Under the pieces are notes generated by a model that was not told the origin of the DNA, did not search any database, and worked only from the letters and a program-made list of their open reading frames with translations. 64,000 nt of DNA from Gelidibacter algens. Its GTDB lineage: Bacteria; Bacteroidota; Bacteroidia; Flavobacteriales; Flavobacteriaceae. The position numbers and the translations under genes are program-made. Location of the stretch: contig NZ_LZRN01000011.1 in the NCBI RefSeq assembly GCF_001678675.1, positions 58,928 through 122,927 of the forward strand, in the 5' to 3' direction. This document shows, piece by piece, positions 28,496-37,721 of the stretch (within the stretch, counting starts at the first letter, position 1; each line of letters starts with the position of its first letter).

Positions 28496-29893
28496 TTGAA
28501 CATTACAGCTGCTTATACTGATCTTTATCAACTCACCATGGCCCAAGTCTATTTTGGCACTAAACCCGATGGACGCGCCGTTTTTGATTACTACTTTCGA
28601 CACAATCCTTTTAATAGTGGCTATTCAATATTTGCAGGTCTGGAAGATGTCTTGGACATTCTTGAAACGCTCAAGTTCTCATCTTCTGATGTGACGTATT
28701 TGGAGCAGCACGGATTTGAAAAGGATTTTTTGCACTATCTAAGAGATTTTCGCTTCCGCGGAAACATTTTTTCAAGCAAAGAAGGTGACGTCGTGTTTCC
28801 AAACCGTCCTATTTTACAGGTCGAAGCCAATATTATGGAAGCACAGATCATAGAAACCCTTTTGTTGAACATTCTTAATTTTCAGACGCTGATAGCCACA
28901 AAGGCCAGCAGAATACGGCGTAGTGCCCAAGATGGAATGTTATTGGATATGGGATTACGACGGGCTCATGCCACAGGTGGTTATTATGCGTCAAGAGCGG
29001 CAGCCATTGGTGGTTTTGACAGCACCAGTAATGTCAAGGCAGCTGAAGATTACAATATACCTTCCTCAGGCACCATGGCCCATTCATTTATCCAAAGTTA
29101 TGATGATGAATTAGAGGCATTTCGTGATTTCTCAAAGATGCGACCAAAAAAATGCGTGTTTTTGATTGATACTTACAATACCCTCAAAAGCGGATTGCCT
29201 AATGCGATTACGGTAGCGAAGGAAATGGAACGTAACGGACAGCAGTTGTTGGGCGTACGATTGGACAGTGGTGATTTGGCTTATTTAGCAAAAAAAACAC
29301 GAAAAATGTTGGATGATGCCAATCTGAGTTATGTAAAAATTGTGGCCTCCAACCAATTGGATGAATTTGTAATAAAGAGTCTGAAGGAGCAAGGTGCTCC
29401 GATTGATATTTTTGGTGTGGGGACTAACTTAGTGACCGGAAAACCAGATGCAGCATTGGATGGCGTCTATAAATTATCTGAATATAACGGCGATCCACGT
29501 ATCAAGCTTTCCGAAAACATCCTCAAGGTGTCGCTGCCTTCCAAAAAGCAAGTGTATCGCATGTTGGATAAAAACGGCATGTTTTATGGCGCAGATGCCA
29601 TAGCTCTTTTTTCTGATGATAAGCTAGAGCAAATGGAACATCCATTTGATGCTACAAAGAGCTTGAATCTTGATCGTTTTGATCATGAACCTTTACTTGA
29701 AAAAGTGATGGAACATGGCAAAAAGGTAAATAAGCCGCGATCTGTTACTGAAATTGCTGACTATTCGAAATCTCGTTTGGAGAAACTTCCTGAAGAATAT
29801 AAACGTTTTCAAAATCCGCATATTTATAAAATAGGTCTTAGTCATCAACTCAAGCAAGAGCGGGATAAGCTGGTTTTAAAACATACATTCTAA
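28496..29893 (+). CDS. pncB: Nicotinate phosphoribosyltransferase
   Basis: Makes nicotinate mononucleotide from nicotinate and PRPP with ATP, the entry of the Preiss-Handler NAD salvage route. The 465 aa protein starts at a TTG codon; NITAAYTDLYQLTMAQVYF right after it is the conserved family N terminus, so this start is well supported. Also visible are the active-site region with RRAHATGG, GTMAHSFIQSYDDELEAFRDF, GVRLDSGDL and GVGTNLVTG. Nicotinamidase, the enzyme one step before it, follows on the same strand after a repeat-filled 421 bp gap. Confidence 0.96.
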   Translation: MNITAAYTDLYQLTMAQVYFGTKPDGRAVFDYYFRHNPFNSGYSIFAGLEDVLDILETLKFSSSDVTYLEQHGFEKDFLHYLRDFRFRGNIFSSKEGDVVFPNRPILQVEANIMEAQIIETLLLNILNFQTLIATKASRIRRSAQDGMLLDMGLRRAHATGGYYASRAAAIGGFDSTSNVKAAEDYNIPSSGTMAHSFIQSYDDELEAFRDFSKMRPKKCVFLIDTYNTLKSGLPNAITVAKEMERNGQQLLGVRLDSGDLAYLAKKTRKMLDDANLSYVKIVASNQLDEFVIKSLKEQGAPIDIFGVGTNLVTGKPDAALDGVYKLSEYNGDPRIKLSENILKVSLPSKKQVYRMLDKNGMFYGADAIALFSDDKLEQMEHPFDATKSLNLDRFDHEPLLEKVMEHGKKVNKPRSVTEIADYSKSRLEKLPEEYKRFQNPHIYKIGLSHQLKQERDKLVLKHTF

Positions 29894-29952
29894 ATTTGAT
29901 TTGATAATATGATTATATAGTGAATCGCTATTTTTTGGATTCTTTTAGACAG

Positions 29953-30013
29953 GGATGACGGATGATGGATGACGGATGATGGATGACGGATGATGGATGT
30001 AGGATGATGGATG
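29953..30013. repeat. Heptamer array GGATGAT / GGATGAC
   Basis: About eight 7 bp units alternating GGATGAT and GGATGAC, ending with one GGATGTA. It is followed by a short 18 bp-period stretch (ACACGGATTGC words, about 30025-30061). Together they occupy the gap between pncB and pncA; the rest of that gap (30062-30314) shows no gene. Confidence 0.88.
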
Positions 30014-30314
30014 AAACAGATTACACAAATGACACGGATTGCACGGTTGACACGGATTGCACTTATTAAACAAATGTTGGTCTGCCTTAAAAAAAATTGA
30101 GTTGATTTATTTGTGTGGTCATTCTATATTGATGATGTCATGAATTTCAAATGAATTGGATTTCTTTAGTAGTGATGATTAGTGATCCCGAAACTTCGAT
30201 AGGGTCAAAAAAATACTATTAACTATATATTTAGACCACTTCGTAAAGATTTAAGCGATCTCAAAAGTGGTATTTAGTTAACTTTACGTAAAAGCTCACA
30301 AAAAAAATAAATAG

Positions 30315-30950
30315 ATGAAAACGCTTCTTATTATTGATGTACAAAACGACTTTATGCCTGGCGGATCGCTTCCCGTTCCCGACGGAGACAAAATAGTTCC
30401 TATAATCAATAGTATGCAACATAAATTTGATTTGGTGGTGGCTGCCCTAGATTGGCACCCACAAGATCATGTGAGCTTTGCGTCCAATCATGAGGGGAAA
30501 TCAAGCTTTGATGAGATTGAAATTCAAGGCGAATCCCAAACCTTATGGCCACATCACTGCGTACAAGGCACCGAGGGTGCCAAATTTCACCGAGACCTTA
30601 ACACAAACAAGTGGGAGGCTGTTTTTAGAAAAGGAACAGACAAGGAGATTGACAGTTACAGTGCATTTTATGATAATGGCCATTTGAAGTCAACAGGTCT
30701 CACTGGGTATTTAAAGGATAAAGGGGTTTCGCAGTTATTCTTGTGCGGGCTAGCAGCAGATATTTGTGTTTACTTTTCTGCTTATGATGCGTTTAAAGAA
30801 GGGTTTGCATGTTTTTTTATTGAGGATGCCTCGCAGCCATTGGATCCTAAAAAAATTTCAAGAACTAAAAAAGAAAATGAACTATCTCGGAATTCAAATC
30901 ATTTCCTCAGAAGATATTTAAAGTCGGTTTTGAAGAGAAATTATCTCTAA
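30315..30950 (+). CDS. pncA: Nicotinamidase, C-terminal end altered by a +1 frameshift
   Basis: Hydrolyses nicotinamide to nicotinate, feeding PncB. The catalytic triad is present: Asp8 (IDVQNDF), Lys106 (FRKGTDKE) and Cys151 (CGLAADICV). After residue ~186 the reading frame departs from the family. A +1 shift at the A6 run 30867-30872 would restore a tail MNYLGIQIISSEDI ending with TAA at 30919-30921, the kind of ending expected. The open frame instead runs on through basic sequence to 30950. The same 51 bases that encode the lost tail occur again at 31040-31090. The enzyme core is complete, so activity is likely kept, unless the extra base is a sequencing error. Confidence 0.9.
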   Translation: MKTLLIIDVQNDFMPGGSLPVPDGDKIVPIINSMQHKFDLVVAALDWHPQDHVSFASNHEGKSSFDEIEIQGESQTLWPHHCVQGTEGAKFHRDLNTNKWEAVFRKGTDKEIDSYSAFYDNGHLKSTGLTGYLKDKGVSQLFLCGLAADICVYFSAYDAFKEGFACFFIEDASQPLDPKKISRTKKENELSRNSNHFLRRYLKSVLKRNYL

Positions 30951-31002
30951 GCCAATCATCAAAAATGATGTTTCTATCAAAGTTGGTATTTTTTAATTGA
31001 AT

Positions 31003-31243
31003 GTTGTTGGTGGAAAACACCAACAACGGCTTAATAAAAATGAACTATCTCGGAATTCAAATCATTTCCTCAGAAGATATTTAAAGTCGGATTTAAAGAG
31101 GAATTATTTAATTGATATGTATAACCATTGTTGTTGCTATTTGATGACATGGTGTTGGTGGAAAACACCAACAACGGCTTAAATGTTATTGGTAAAAAAC
31201 ACCAACAACGGATTACATGGTGTTGGTGGAAAACATCAACAAC
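31003..31243. repeat. Four hairpin-forming palindromic repeats downstream of pncA
   Basis: Units at 31003-31027, 31151-31175, 31185-31209 and 31219-31243, each with stem GTTGTTGGTG-type / CACCAACAAC-type around an A-rich loop (GAAAA in three of them). The first has a perfect 10 bp stem; the others have one mismatch or a G-U pair. Three are followed by GGCTTAA or TGCTTAA, the third by GGATTA. They look like clustered REP/terminator-like elements rather than CRISPR: the spacing is irregular and the repeats themselves are hairpins. Confidence 0.85.
31036..31090 (+). pseudogene. Duplicated 3' tail of pncA
   Basis: 31040-31090 is identical over 51 bases to 30877-30927, which encodes the expected nicotinamidase C terminus (MNYLGIQIISSEDI and stop) plus a few bases beyond. 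The offset is 163 bp. Downstream of this the two copies diverge (similar but many differences). It is too short to be a gene and lies between hairpin units 1 and 2. Confidence 0.85.
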
Positions 31244-31274
31244 TGCTTAAGAATGATTTGCTGCAGCAGTTGCC

Positions 31275-31982
31275 TTATCGTTTTTTAGTATAATCACAAG
31301 CCTCATCAATAACTATTTTCTGATCAGTTTTCCAATAGTTTATCAGGGTTACTTTTGTGGATAGTTTGCCATTGTATTCTATAAAGTACTTTTCATAAAA
31401 AATACCGTTAGGTATATTTTTATTGGTCTTCCATTGTTGATAGGCTGTATAAAAATCCAAAATAGGGAGATGAAATGAAGTTTCTTTGGCGATGATATAA
31501 AATTTAGTACCTATTTTTTTCTTTTTTACTCTTTTGGGTTTTATTGATGCTAATTTATACCTAGCGTAAGACTTCCCGTTAATTAGAGTATCATTTAGCT
31601 GGAAAAAGTCATAATTTTTTGTCTGATATCTAAAGTGGAAATGATGACTTACACTGTTACAGTCTATGTCTATAAACTCTGCCTTGAATAATTCAGATTT
31701 TAAAACTTTGACGTTTGCAGAAATGCCCTTCTCATCTTTAAAGAACATCTGATAGTTTAAGCTGTCTAATTCTGTAATGAACGCATTATAATTATTCTTC
31801 TTTGAGTTTGTCAAATAATATATTTTTCTTTTTTCTTCTTTTTCCCTGAATTTATGATTCGGAATTTTTAGAGAGTCCTTGTAAAAAGTCTGTTCATATT
31901 CAATAAGATAATCAAATTCATAAATTTTTTGTGAAAAACAAATCGTTGAAAATAGAAGATATACTGTTAGAAGTAATTTCAT
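31275..31982 (-). CDS. Secreted protein of unknown function (235 aa)
   Basis: I take the start at 31982, which gives the signal peptide MKLLLTVYLLFSTICFSQ; an in-frame ATG at 32030 lies before it. The mature protein begins with YEFDYLIEYEQTFYK, is rich in Tyr, Lys and Phe, and looks like an all-beta periplasmic or outer-membrane-associated domain. I do not recognise a named family. It is downstream of the AsmA-like gene on the same strand with a 115 bp gap. Confidence 0.7.
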   Translation of the reverse strand: MKLLLTVYLLFSTICFSQKIYEFDYLIEYEQTFYKDSLKIPNHKFREKEEKRKIYYLTNSKKNNYNAFITELDSLNYQMFFKDEKGISANVKVLKSELFKAEFIDIDCNSVSHHFHFRYQTKNYDFFQLNDTLINGKSYARYKLASIKPKRVKKKKIGTKFYIIAKETSFHLPILDFYTAYQQWKTNKNIPNGIFYEKYFIEYNGKLSTKVTLINYWKTDQKIVIDEACDYTKKR

Positions 31983-32096
31983 CACACATGGGGTTTTAGT
32001 AACTCTAGTAGTTGATAATTTTAATTTCATTTAGCTATCATTTTTTGATTTTGCATTTTTTTTAATATATGTGGTTCTCATTATATAATCACCGAA

Positions 32097-35000
32097 CTAA
32101 TTTGAACTATCCCGCATTTTTCTCAGTTTTCTATTCCCCAATCTTATTTTGACTTTAAGCTTTTGTTGCCTCGCTTTGGTGCTGTTTTCATACTGAACAA
32201 ACTGAATAAAGAATTTTGAACCTGCATCTTCATAGGTTGTTTTTTCTGGTAGCGCTAAGCCATCATTGCTTTTAAGGTTTTTATAAGGTAGCGCTAGCCA
32301 AATGTTCACATAGTCATTCAACTTCATCCGTCCTTCCACATACATATGCATGGCTGAGGATTGAATTTCTGTTCTTGGAATAAGGATCTCACCGTTTCTG
32401 ATTTCAAAAGTCTGAACAATAGGCCTAAATCTTAAATTTTTGAAGCGTTCGTCCTTCATCAATGGCGTGTTTTCCATGATGGGCTTGTAATCATAAAGCA
32501 TCAGGTTTTGGAGATCTAAACTAAGAAAGCCATTTAGAGAATTCATATTTAGTTGCCCTTCATTATCCAAGCTACCAGTGGCGTTGATGTTATAATTTAG
32601 AGTGCCCCCAAGGTGTTCAGCCTGTTTTAAATCCTCATTTTTAAAATAATCAAAGTGCGTTACCATTTCATGGAGGTCCACATCATTAGCTTTCATTGCA
32701 ATGGTCACTTCTGTATTTTTGTCCTTCTTTATGCCTATTTCCACAGTCATGGCAATTGTGCCACCATAAAAATCAAGTTGTGTGTCTTCAATTTTAAAGA
32801 GACCTTTATTATCAAACAACAGTTGAGATTCAAAATCTGTGATATTGAAATTGTTGTGTTTTAAGGTGTCCACCTGAACCGCTACGGAAGGGTAAAATGA
32901 TTTATTAATCTTAGTGAGGACTTCTTTCCATTTTTGGAGATTGAGGTCTGTTGCTTCTATTTTTTTGGTTGTAGACTCTGATCTATCTAAAAATTCCTTA
33001 ATATCTGAAGTATCCAAATATGGGGCATGTATGGAAAAATTGGAGCTGTGTTGACGATTTTCTGCGGCACCATTTATAAATTCTGAAAAGTTATCAATGG
33101 CACCAGAAAACACCACTGAGCTCTTTCCTGGCAATTGGATGTCAAGTGTTTTAAGGGTGGCCAGATCATTATTGATTTCAATGTGCAAACTGTCTACAGG
33201 AATTTGAAGATCTGCGGCTTCAAAATCTACAAGGGTGCCTCCAATTTTCAAATCGCCCGATGCTTCTGAATTGAGTAGTTTTAAGTTTTTAGATTGGCCT
33301 TTATAGTTCCCGTAAAACTCAAAATCACCCGACTTGAAAACAAAGTTGCTAGTTTTTAAATAATCATTTAAATCTTTGGATTTGCCTTTTACCTGAACTG
33401 AAAAATCAAGATCAAACGGATTGTCGTTCAATAAATCCTCACGACTGGTATGCGCATTAATGTCGCCTTGAATGTTGGCTATCGTTTCTTTGTAGTTTAA
33501 ATTGAGATGGTCCAGTTTTAAGATGGAGTCATTTTCAAAATATATTTGGGCAGCTATTTTTTCTGTAATGAGGTCTCTGAACTTTAGAGAGTCAATGGCC
33601 AATTCAATTTCAGGATTGAACTTGTTGATGTCTTTAAAAATGTTGTGGAGTGCCCTTTTCGTTTTTTGCTGCTTTATAATGGAATCTCTAGTGAAGGAAT
33701 TTATGGTAGTCAGCAGATGATCACCGTCAAAAAATGGCGCTGTTACTTTTATAAAAACCGATCCCGATTCTTTAATGTCATCCAACAAGAAATTCGGGAA
33801 TTTCTTGATAATTCCATTGAGTTTGACGGGGTGGAATTCATCAATTTCTAAATTGAACTGATTCAGAATAATGTCAGCGTTATTCACAAACAAAGCCAAA
33901 GAATCAATGGCAATGTCCATCTCAGCCGGAGGATAATAGAGCTTTGTATCTAGTAGGGTCAAGTCGCCTTTGGCATTGTTCAGAAGTTCGTTAAAAGCTT
34001 TGACATTACCATTGACATTGCCGTTAAACTTAAAACGGCCAGAATCTATTCTGAAAAGCTCAATATTGAACAACTCTTTAAATACCTGTAAAGACCCTTC
34101 AGAAGTGGCTTCGGCATTCATGTAAACCGCGTCTTTTAGTCCGCTTTCAGGTGGATATACTTTAACATTGCCTTTAAGGGTCGTCACGGCATCATCATAA
34201 TTGAAGTTGAAATTGCGCAGGCGGATGGTCTCAGAATCGATGAGCTCAATTTTTGATTTTAAATCCGTGATCACCACATCCTTATACTTAAGAGCTCCAA
34301 TAGTGATATCAAATTGCGGATGAAATTGGCTATAAATGGCATCGAGCGTTTCATGCAATGTTCTTCGGTCATTAACATTTGCATCAGCGTCGGGTACAAA
34401 TTCTTTTGCCATTTCAATCACTTCGGAGATGTTGAGGTTTTCAGAATCTAAAGAGATATGGCTTGTGGTGGGGCTTATGGGCGATTTCGATAAAAGTCCA
34501 GAGATGCTTTTTAAAGTTCCTGTAAATACCAAATCCTCACCATTTGGTAACTTCACCGTCAATTCTCTTAAAATAGAAGTTTCCCTTTCTAAGGCAATAG
34601 AAATGGATTGTATAGGCAATTGTAGGCCATTTTTTTTGAGAACTACGCGCGTATTGTTCAGTTTAAAATCGCCAGTAGCTTTGTTTAAAACTTGATACGG
34701 GTTTGGGATGTCTCCAACGATGTGCGTGTTTAATTGAAAATTTCCACCCTTAAAATCAAAATTGTCGGTTTCAATAAGCTTGGCTAAGGTTTCATTAGTT
34801 CCCTTTAACCGGACATTGGCTTCTATAAAGTTGAGTGCTTCTGGCGTGCTCTGAAAATAGGAGTTGAGAATAGCGACGTTGACGTCTTCCAATTCTGCAT
34901 TGAGGCTATTAAAAAAGACTTTAATGTCTTTGGGCGACTTTTTTGCAGTCTTTAAACTGTCAGTTTTATAAATATCAGTGGTCAAATTACCCGTAAAGGC

Positions 35001-36056
35001 AACCTTTTTAAAGCGAAACTTGTCTGAAATTGTAATCTCATTATCGGTCGTTGAATAGTCAGCTTCTATATCTGGGCTGTTGCCATAAGCAAATTTCCCT
35101 GAAATTTTGATGGCACTTTTTAAAGGCTTTTGTATTTCGAAATCTTTTAATATGGAAAAAATACTATCGTTTAAAAATCTTTTGACCGCTTGAAAATCGG
35201 TAGTAGGATTTTGTAGGTTAAACTCATACCCATTAGATTCCGACAGATTAAAGTTTGCGGAGAGTTGAAAGGTTTGGTCATCAATAGAGAGTGGAAAGTC
35301 TGGGATTTGGATACGGTCATTCTCAACATCGACACTAAATTTTGGACTTCCAGTAACATGCGCGTTCTTAAAAAAACTGCCTTTTGTGGTATTGAATCCT
35401 AAATGATTAATGGTGACATCCATTGCGGCATCACCGTTTAATTGAGTGCCATTGGCTTTAAAGCTTGCTTTAAATTTGTGAATGTGAAGATCAAAATGCT
35501 TGTTCAACACAGTATCCTTACTGATGTATTTGATATTTTCCAATGTCACAGTTGCCCCGTTGTGATTGAGCCATTCTGGGAGCTGAAACCCCTTGTGGTC
35601 TTTCTGCTTGTCCTGCTTTAATTGTTGATGATAGGCGATTGGCCTGTTTGAGATAACTTCAGAAGAGAATTCCGCATTTTTGATGCCTATTTTTCTAAAT
35701 ATAAAATCACCGCGCAAAAGGTTTCCAGCGCCAATAATCAGTTTGGCTTCATCAATTTTAAGGGTAGAAAATTGGTCGGTGATGGTATCTCTGTTGGTAT
35801 GTTTGATGTCTCTTAACGTAAAACCCACGTTGGGGAACCCGCTTAAAAAACTAGCATTTACCTTCCCAATAACCAAGGTGCCCGACGTGTTCTCAGCATA
35901 CCAGGCTTGCAACATATCAATCACGCTATCTCTATTAAACCACCCTATCGTAAAAAGGCTGAGCGGCAATAGAATACAAACTGCAAGTGTTATAAGAATG
36001 CGCTTTAACCATTTCCGGTTTCTGGAGATATTGATCTTGGCGTTTGGGGTTTTCAA
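32097..36056 (-). CDS. AsmA-like inner-membrane-anchored protein (1319 aa)
   Basis: AsmA/TamB-like proteins span the periplasm as long beta-grooves and are thought to move phospholipids to, or help assemble, the outer membrane. This one has a basic N terminus and one membrane helix (about residues 17-36, RILITLAVCILLPLSLF), then the AsmA N-terminal motif region (DSVIDMLQAWYAENTSGTL). Long beta-repeat sequence follows with repeated LxNxxxDFKGGNFxLNT-like elements. The C-terminal AsmA_2-type region (about 1150-1300) ends in a basic KIRLGNRKLRKMR tail. The length is typical for Bacteroidota members. Confidence 0.88.
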   Translation of the reverse strand: MKTPNAKINISRNRKWLKRILITLAVCILLPLSLFTIGWFNRDSVIDMLQAWYAENTSGTLVIGKVNASFLSGFPNVGFTLRDIKHTNRDTITDQFSTLKIDEAKLIIGAGNLLRGDFIFRKIGIKNAEFSSEVISNRPIAYHQQLKQDKQKDHKGFQLPEWLNHNGATVTLENIKYISKDTVLNKHFDLHIHKFKASFKANGTQLNGDAAMDVTINHLGFNTTKGSFFKNAHVTGSPKFSVDVENDRIQIPDFPLSIDDQTFQLSANFNLSESNGYEFNLQNPTTDFQAVKRFLNDSIFSILKDFEIQKPLKSAIKISGKFAYGNSPDIEADYSTTDNEITISDKFRFKKVAFTGNLTTDIYKTDSLKTAKKSPKDIKVFFNSLNAELEDVNVAILNSYFQSTPEALNFIEANVRLKGTNETLAKLIETDNFDFKGGNFQLNTHIVGDIPNPYQVLNKATGDFKLNNTRVVLKKNGLQLPIQSISIALERETSILRELTVKLPNGEDLVFTGTLKSISGLLSKSPISPTTSHISLDSENLNISEVIEMAKEFVPDADANVNDRRTLHETLDAIYSQFHPQFDITIGALKYKDVVITDLKSKIELIDSETIRLRNFNFNYDDAVTTLKGNVKVYPPESGLKDAVYMNAEATSEGSLQVFKELFNIELFRIDSGRFKFNGNVNGNVKAFNELLNNAKGDLTLLDTKLYYPPAEMDIAIDSLALFVNNADIILNQFNLEIDEFHPVKLNGIIKKFPNFLLDDIKESGSVFIKVTAPFFDGDHLLTTINSFTRDSIIKQQKTKRALHNIFKDINKFNPEIELAIDSLKFRDLITEKIAAQIYFENDSILKLDHLNLNYKETIANIQGDINAHTSREDLLNDNPFDLDFSVQVKGKSKDLNDYLKTSNFVFKSGDFEFYGNYKGQSKNLKLLNSEASGDLKIGGTLVDFEAADLQIPVDSLHIEINNDLATLKTLDIQLPGKSSVVFSGAIDNFSEFINGAAENRQHSSNFSIHAPYLDTSDIKEFLDRSESTTKKIEATDLNLQKWKEVLTKINKSFYPSVAVQVDTLKHNNFNITDFESQLLFDNKGLFKIEDTQLDFYGGTIAMTVEIGIKKDKNTEVTIAMKANDVDLHEMVTHFDYFKNEDLKQAEHLGGTLNYNINATGSLDNEGQLNMNSLNGFLSLDLQNLMLYDYKPIMENTPLMKDERFKNLRFRPIVQTFEIRNGEILIPRTEIQSSAMHMYVEGRMKLNDYVNIWLALPYKNLKSNDGLALPEKTTYEDAGSKFFIQFVQYENSTKARQQKLKVKIRLGNRKLRKMRDSSN

Positions 36057-36400
36057 GTTCGAAATTTATTGAAAAATAAGGAGAATATTTGGGTTGGAAA
36101 ACATAACGACTAAAATACTTTAGGCCAACAAACATATCCAGATGGGTTACCAATTTTTCTGTAAGGTGAAAACAAGATAACACCTGCATCTTTTTCAGGG
36201 ATGACAGAAAGTTTACAGCCCAAGCTTGGACCCACTTGAAAGAAACAGGTACTCCTTATTTTAATTATATGACTTATTGTTAATTAGACAGTATCTATGA
36301 TAATAACTTCAATGGGCAACTAAAGTAAAAAGTATACCAACAATCTTCAAAATATCAGTTATAATTTTATAATTTACAACTTTTAAAAAGTCAAATAGAA
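36057..36400. other. Divergent intergenic region, nothing recognised
   Basis: About 340 bp between the divergent AsmA-like and NlpC/P60 genes. It must hold both promoters, but I find no TAnnTTTG box I would defend, and no repeat array. Confidence 0.35.
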
Positions 36401-37591
36401 ATGGTACAAAAAATAGCAAAATTCGGTTTTCCCCTTTTAGCTTTAGTGGGATTGTTTAGCTGCGGACCGAAAGTTGAAAACAAAAATTACTTGACGGCAG
36501 AAATACAAGCTGTTAAAGCCGAATATGCTCCAGACAAAAGAGTGGCTCTTTTTGACGTCAATGCACAAAAGAACGGGAAGACCTATATTTTGAAGGGTGA
36601 AAGCAATTTGCCAGAGGCAATTACGACATTGAAGAATAACCTTAAAAATGCTGAAATTGATTATGTAGATAGTATTCAGCGTTTGCCAGCATCTAATTTG
36701 GCAGATAAAACTGTGGGCTTGGTGACAATATCTGTAGCTAATTTGAGAAGTCAGCCTAAACATTCAGCGGAATTGGCTACGCAAGCTACTTTAGGAACAC
36801 CGGTAGAAATTTTGAAAAAAGAAGGCAGTTGGTCATTGATCCAAACCCCAGACATGTATTTGGCATGGGTGGATGATGGCGGTATCGAACCCATTACGCC
36901 ATCTGAACTTGAAGGCTGGAAAAATAAAACGAAGGTGATATACACCACCATGCAAGGGCACAGTTATTCTGAGGCAGATGCTCAGTCGCAAGTGGTATCA
37001 GATATCGTGGCAGGTGGGATTTTAGAACTTCGGGACGAAGAAAATGATTTTTATAAAGTTGCTTATCCTGATCAACGAATTGCATTTATCAAGAAAACTG
37101 AGGCCGATCTTTATGATTCATGGTTATCACGTACAGATCCGTCTCAAGAAAATTTAGTGGCGACTTCAAAACAGTTAATGGGCCTGCCTTATTTGTGGGG
37201 TGGCACGTCAACAAAAGGAGTGGATTGTAGCGGTTTTACTAAAACAATATATTTCTTAAACGGGATTGTTTTACCTAGAGACGCTTCACAACAAATCCAT
37301 ACTGGTGAGCAAGTGGATACCGATAAAAATTTTGAAAACCTTCTTCCAGGTGATTTATTGTTTTTTGGTAAAAAGGCCACCGCCTCTTCGTCAGAGCGTG
37401 TTATTCATGTGGGCATGTGGATTGGTAATAACGAGTTCATTCACTCGGCAGGCCGAGTAAAAATAAGTAGTGTTGATAAAGATGCGCCAAATTATGATGC
37501 CTACAATCTGAATCGTTATTTACGAACCAAAAGACCACTTAATGGCAGTACAGAAGGTCTTATAAATTTAAAAAAGACACCAGTCTTTTAG
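36401..37591 (+). CDS. SH3b-NlpC/P60 peptidoglycan hydrolase lipoprotein
   Basis: Likely cleaves D-Glu/mDAP-type bonds in stem peptides. The 396 aa protein has a lipoprotein signal peptide ending ALVGLFSC, an N-terminal region (about 30-110), two bacterial SH3 domains (about 115-165 with TISVANLRSQP, and 175-235), and an NlpC/P60 catalytic domain from ~245. The nucleophile is Cys276 (VDCSGF) and the base is His336 (VIHVGMWIG), with the third polar residue expected at His352 or nearby (EFIHSAG). A bidirectional terminator separates it from the convergent secA. Confidence 0.93.
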   Translation: MVQKIAKFGFPLLALVGLFSCGPKVENKNYLTAEIQAVKAEYAPDKRVALFDVNAQKNGKTYILKGESNLPEAITTLKNNLKNAEIDYVDSIQRLPASNLADKTVGLVTISVANLRSQPKHSAELATQATLGTPVEILKKEGSWSLIQTPDMYLAWVDDGGIEPITPSELEGWKNKTKVIYTTMQGHSYSEADAQSQVVSDIVAGGILELRDEENDFYKVAYPDQRIAFIKKTEADLYDSWLSRTDPSQENLVATSKQLMGLPYLWGGTSTKGVDCSGFTKTIYFLNGIVLPRDASQQIHTGEQVDTDKNFENLLPGDLLFFGKKATASSSERVIHVGMWIGNNEFIHSAGRVKISSVDKDAPNYDAYNLNRYLRTKRPLNGSTEGLINLKKTPVF

Positions 37592-37666
37592 TCGGGCGAT
37601 GAGCTTGCTCAAGAATTACTTGCTTTCTCTCATTTTGCTATAGCATCTTTAATTAAAGGAAATAAA

Positions 37667-37699
37667 AAAGACCACTCTGCATGTGCAAAGTGGTCTTTC
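37667..37699. terminator. Bidirectional terminator between the NlpC/P60 gene and secA
   Basis: AAAGACCACT pairs with AGTGGTCTTT over a 12 nt loop, flanked by A-runs on the left and T-rich sequence on the right, so it can act on both convergent transcripts. Confidence 0.85.
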
Positions 37700-37721
37700 A
37701 TTTTGATTCTTAACTCTTTAT

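Noticed and set aside
30867..30873. Programmed -1 frameshift signal (A AAA AAG) in pncA
   Set aside because: The zero frame reads AAA AAA GAA, and the lost tail is in the +1 frame, so a -1 slip would not reach it.
30997..31182. 61-codon frame resembling the altered end of pncA
   Set aside because: It is the duplicated pncA tail read in the wrong frame and contains hairpin repeats.
31003..31243. Possible CRISPR array after pncA
   Set aside because: Repeats are themselves full hairpins, spacing is irregular (about 148, 34 and 34 bp), the largest interval holds a copy of a host gene tail, and no cas gene is present.
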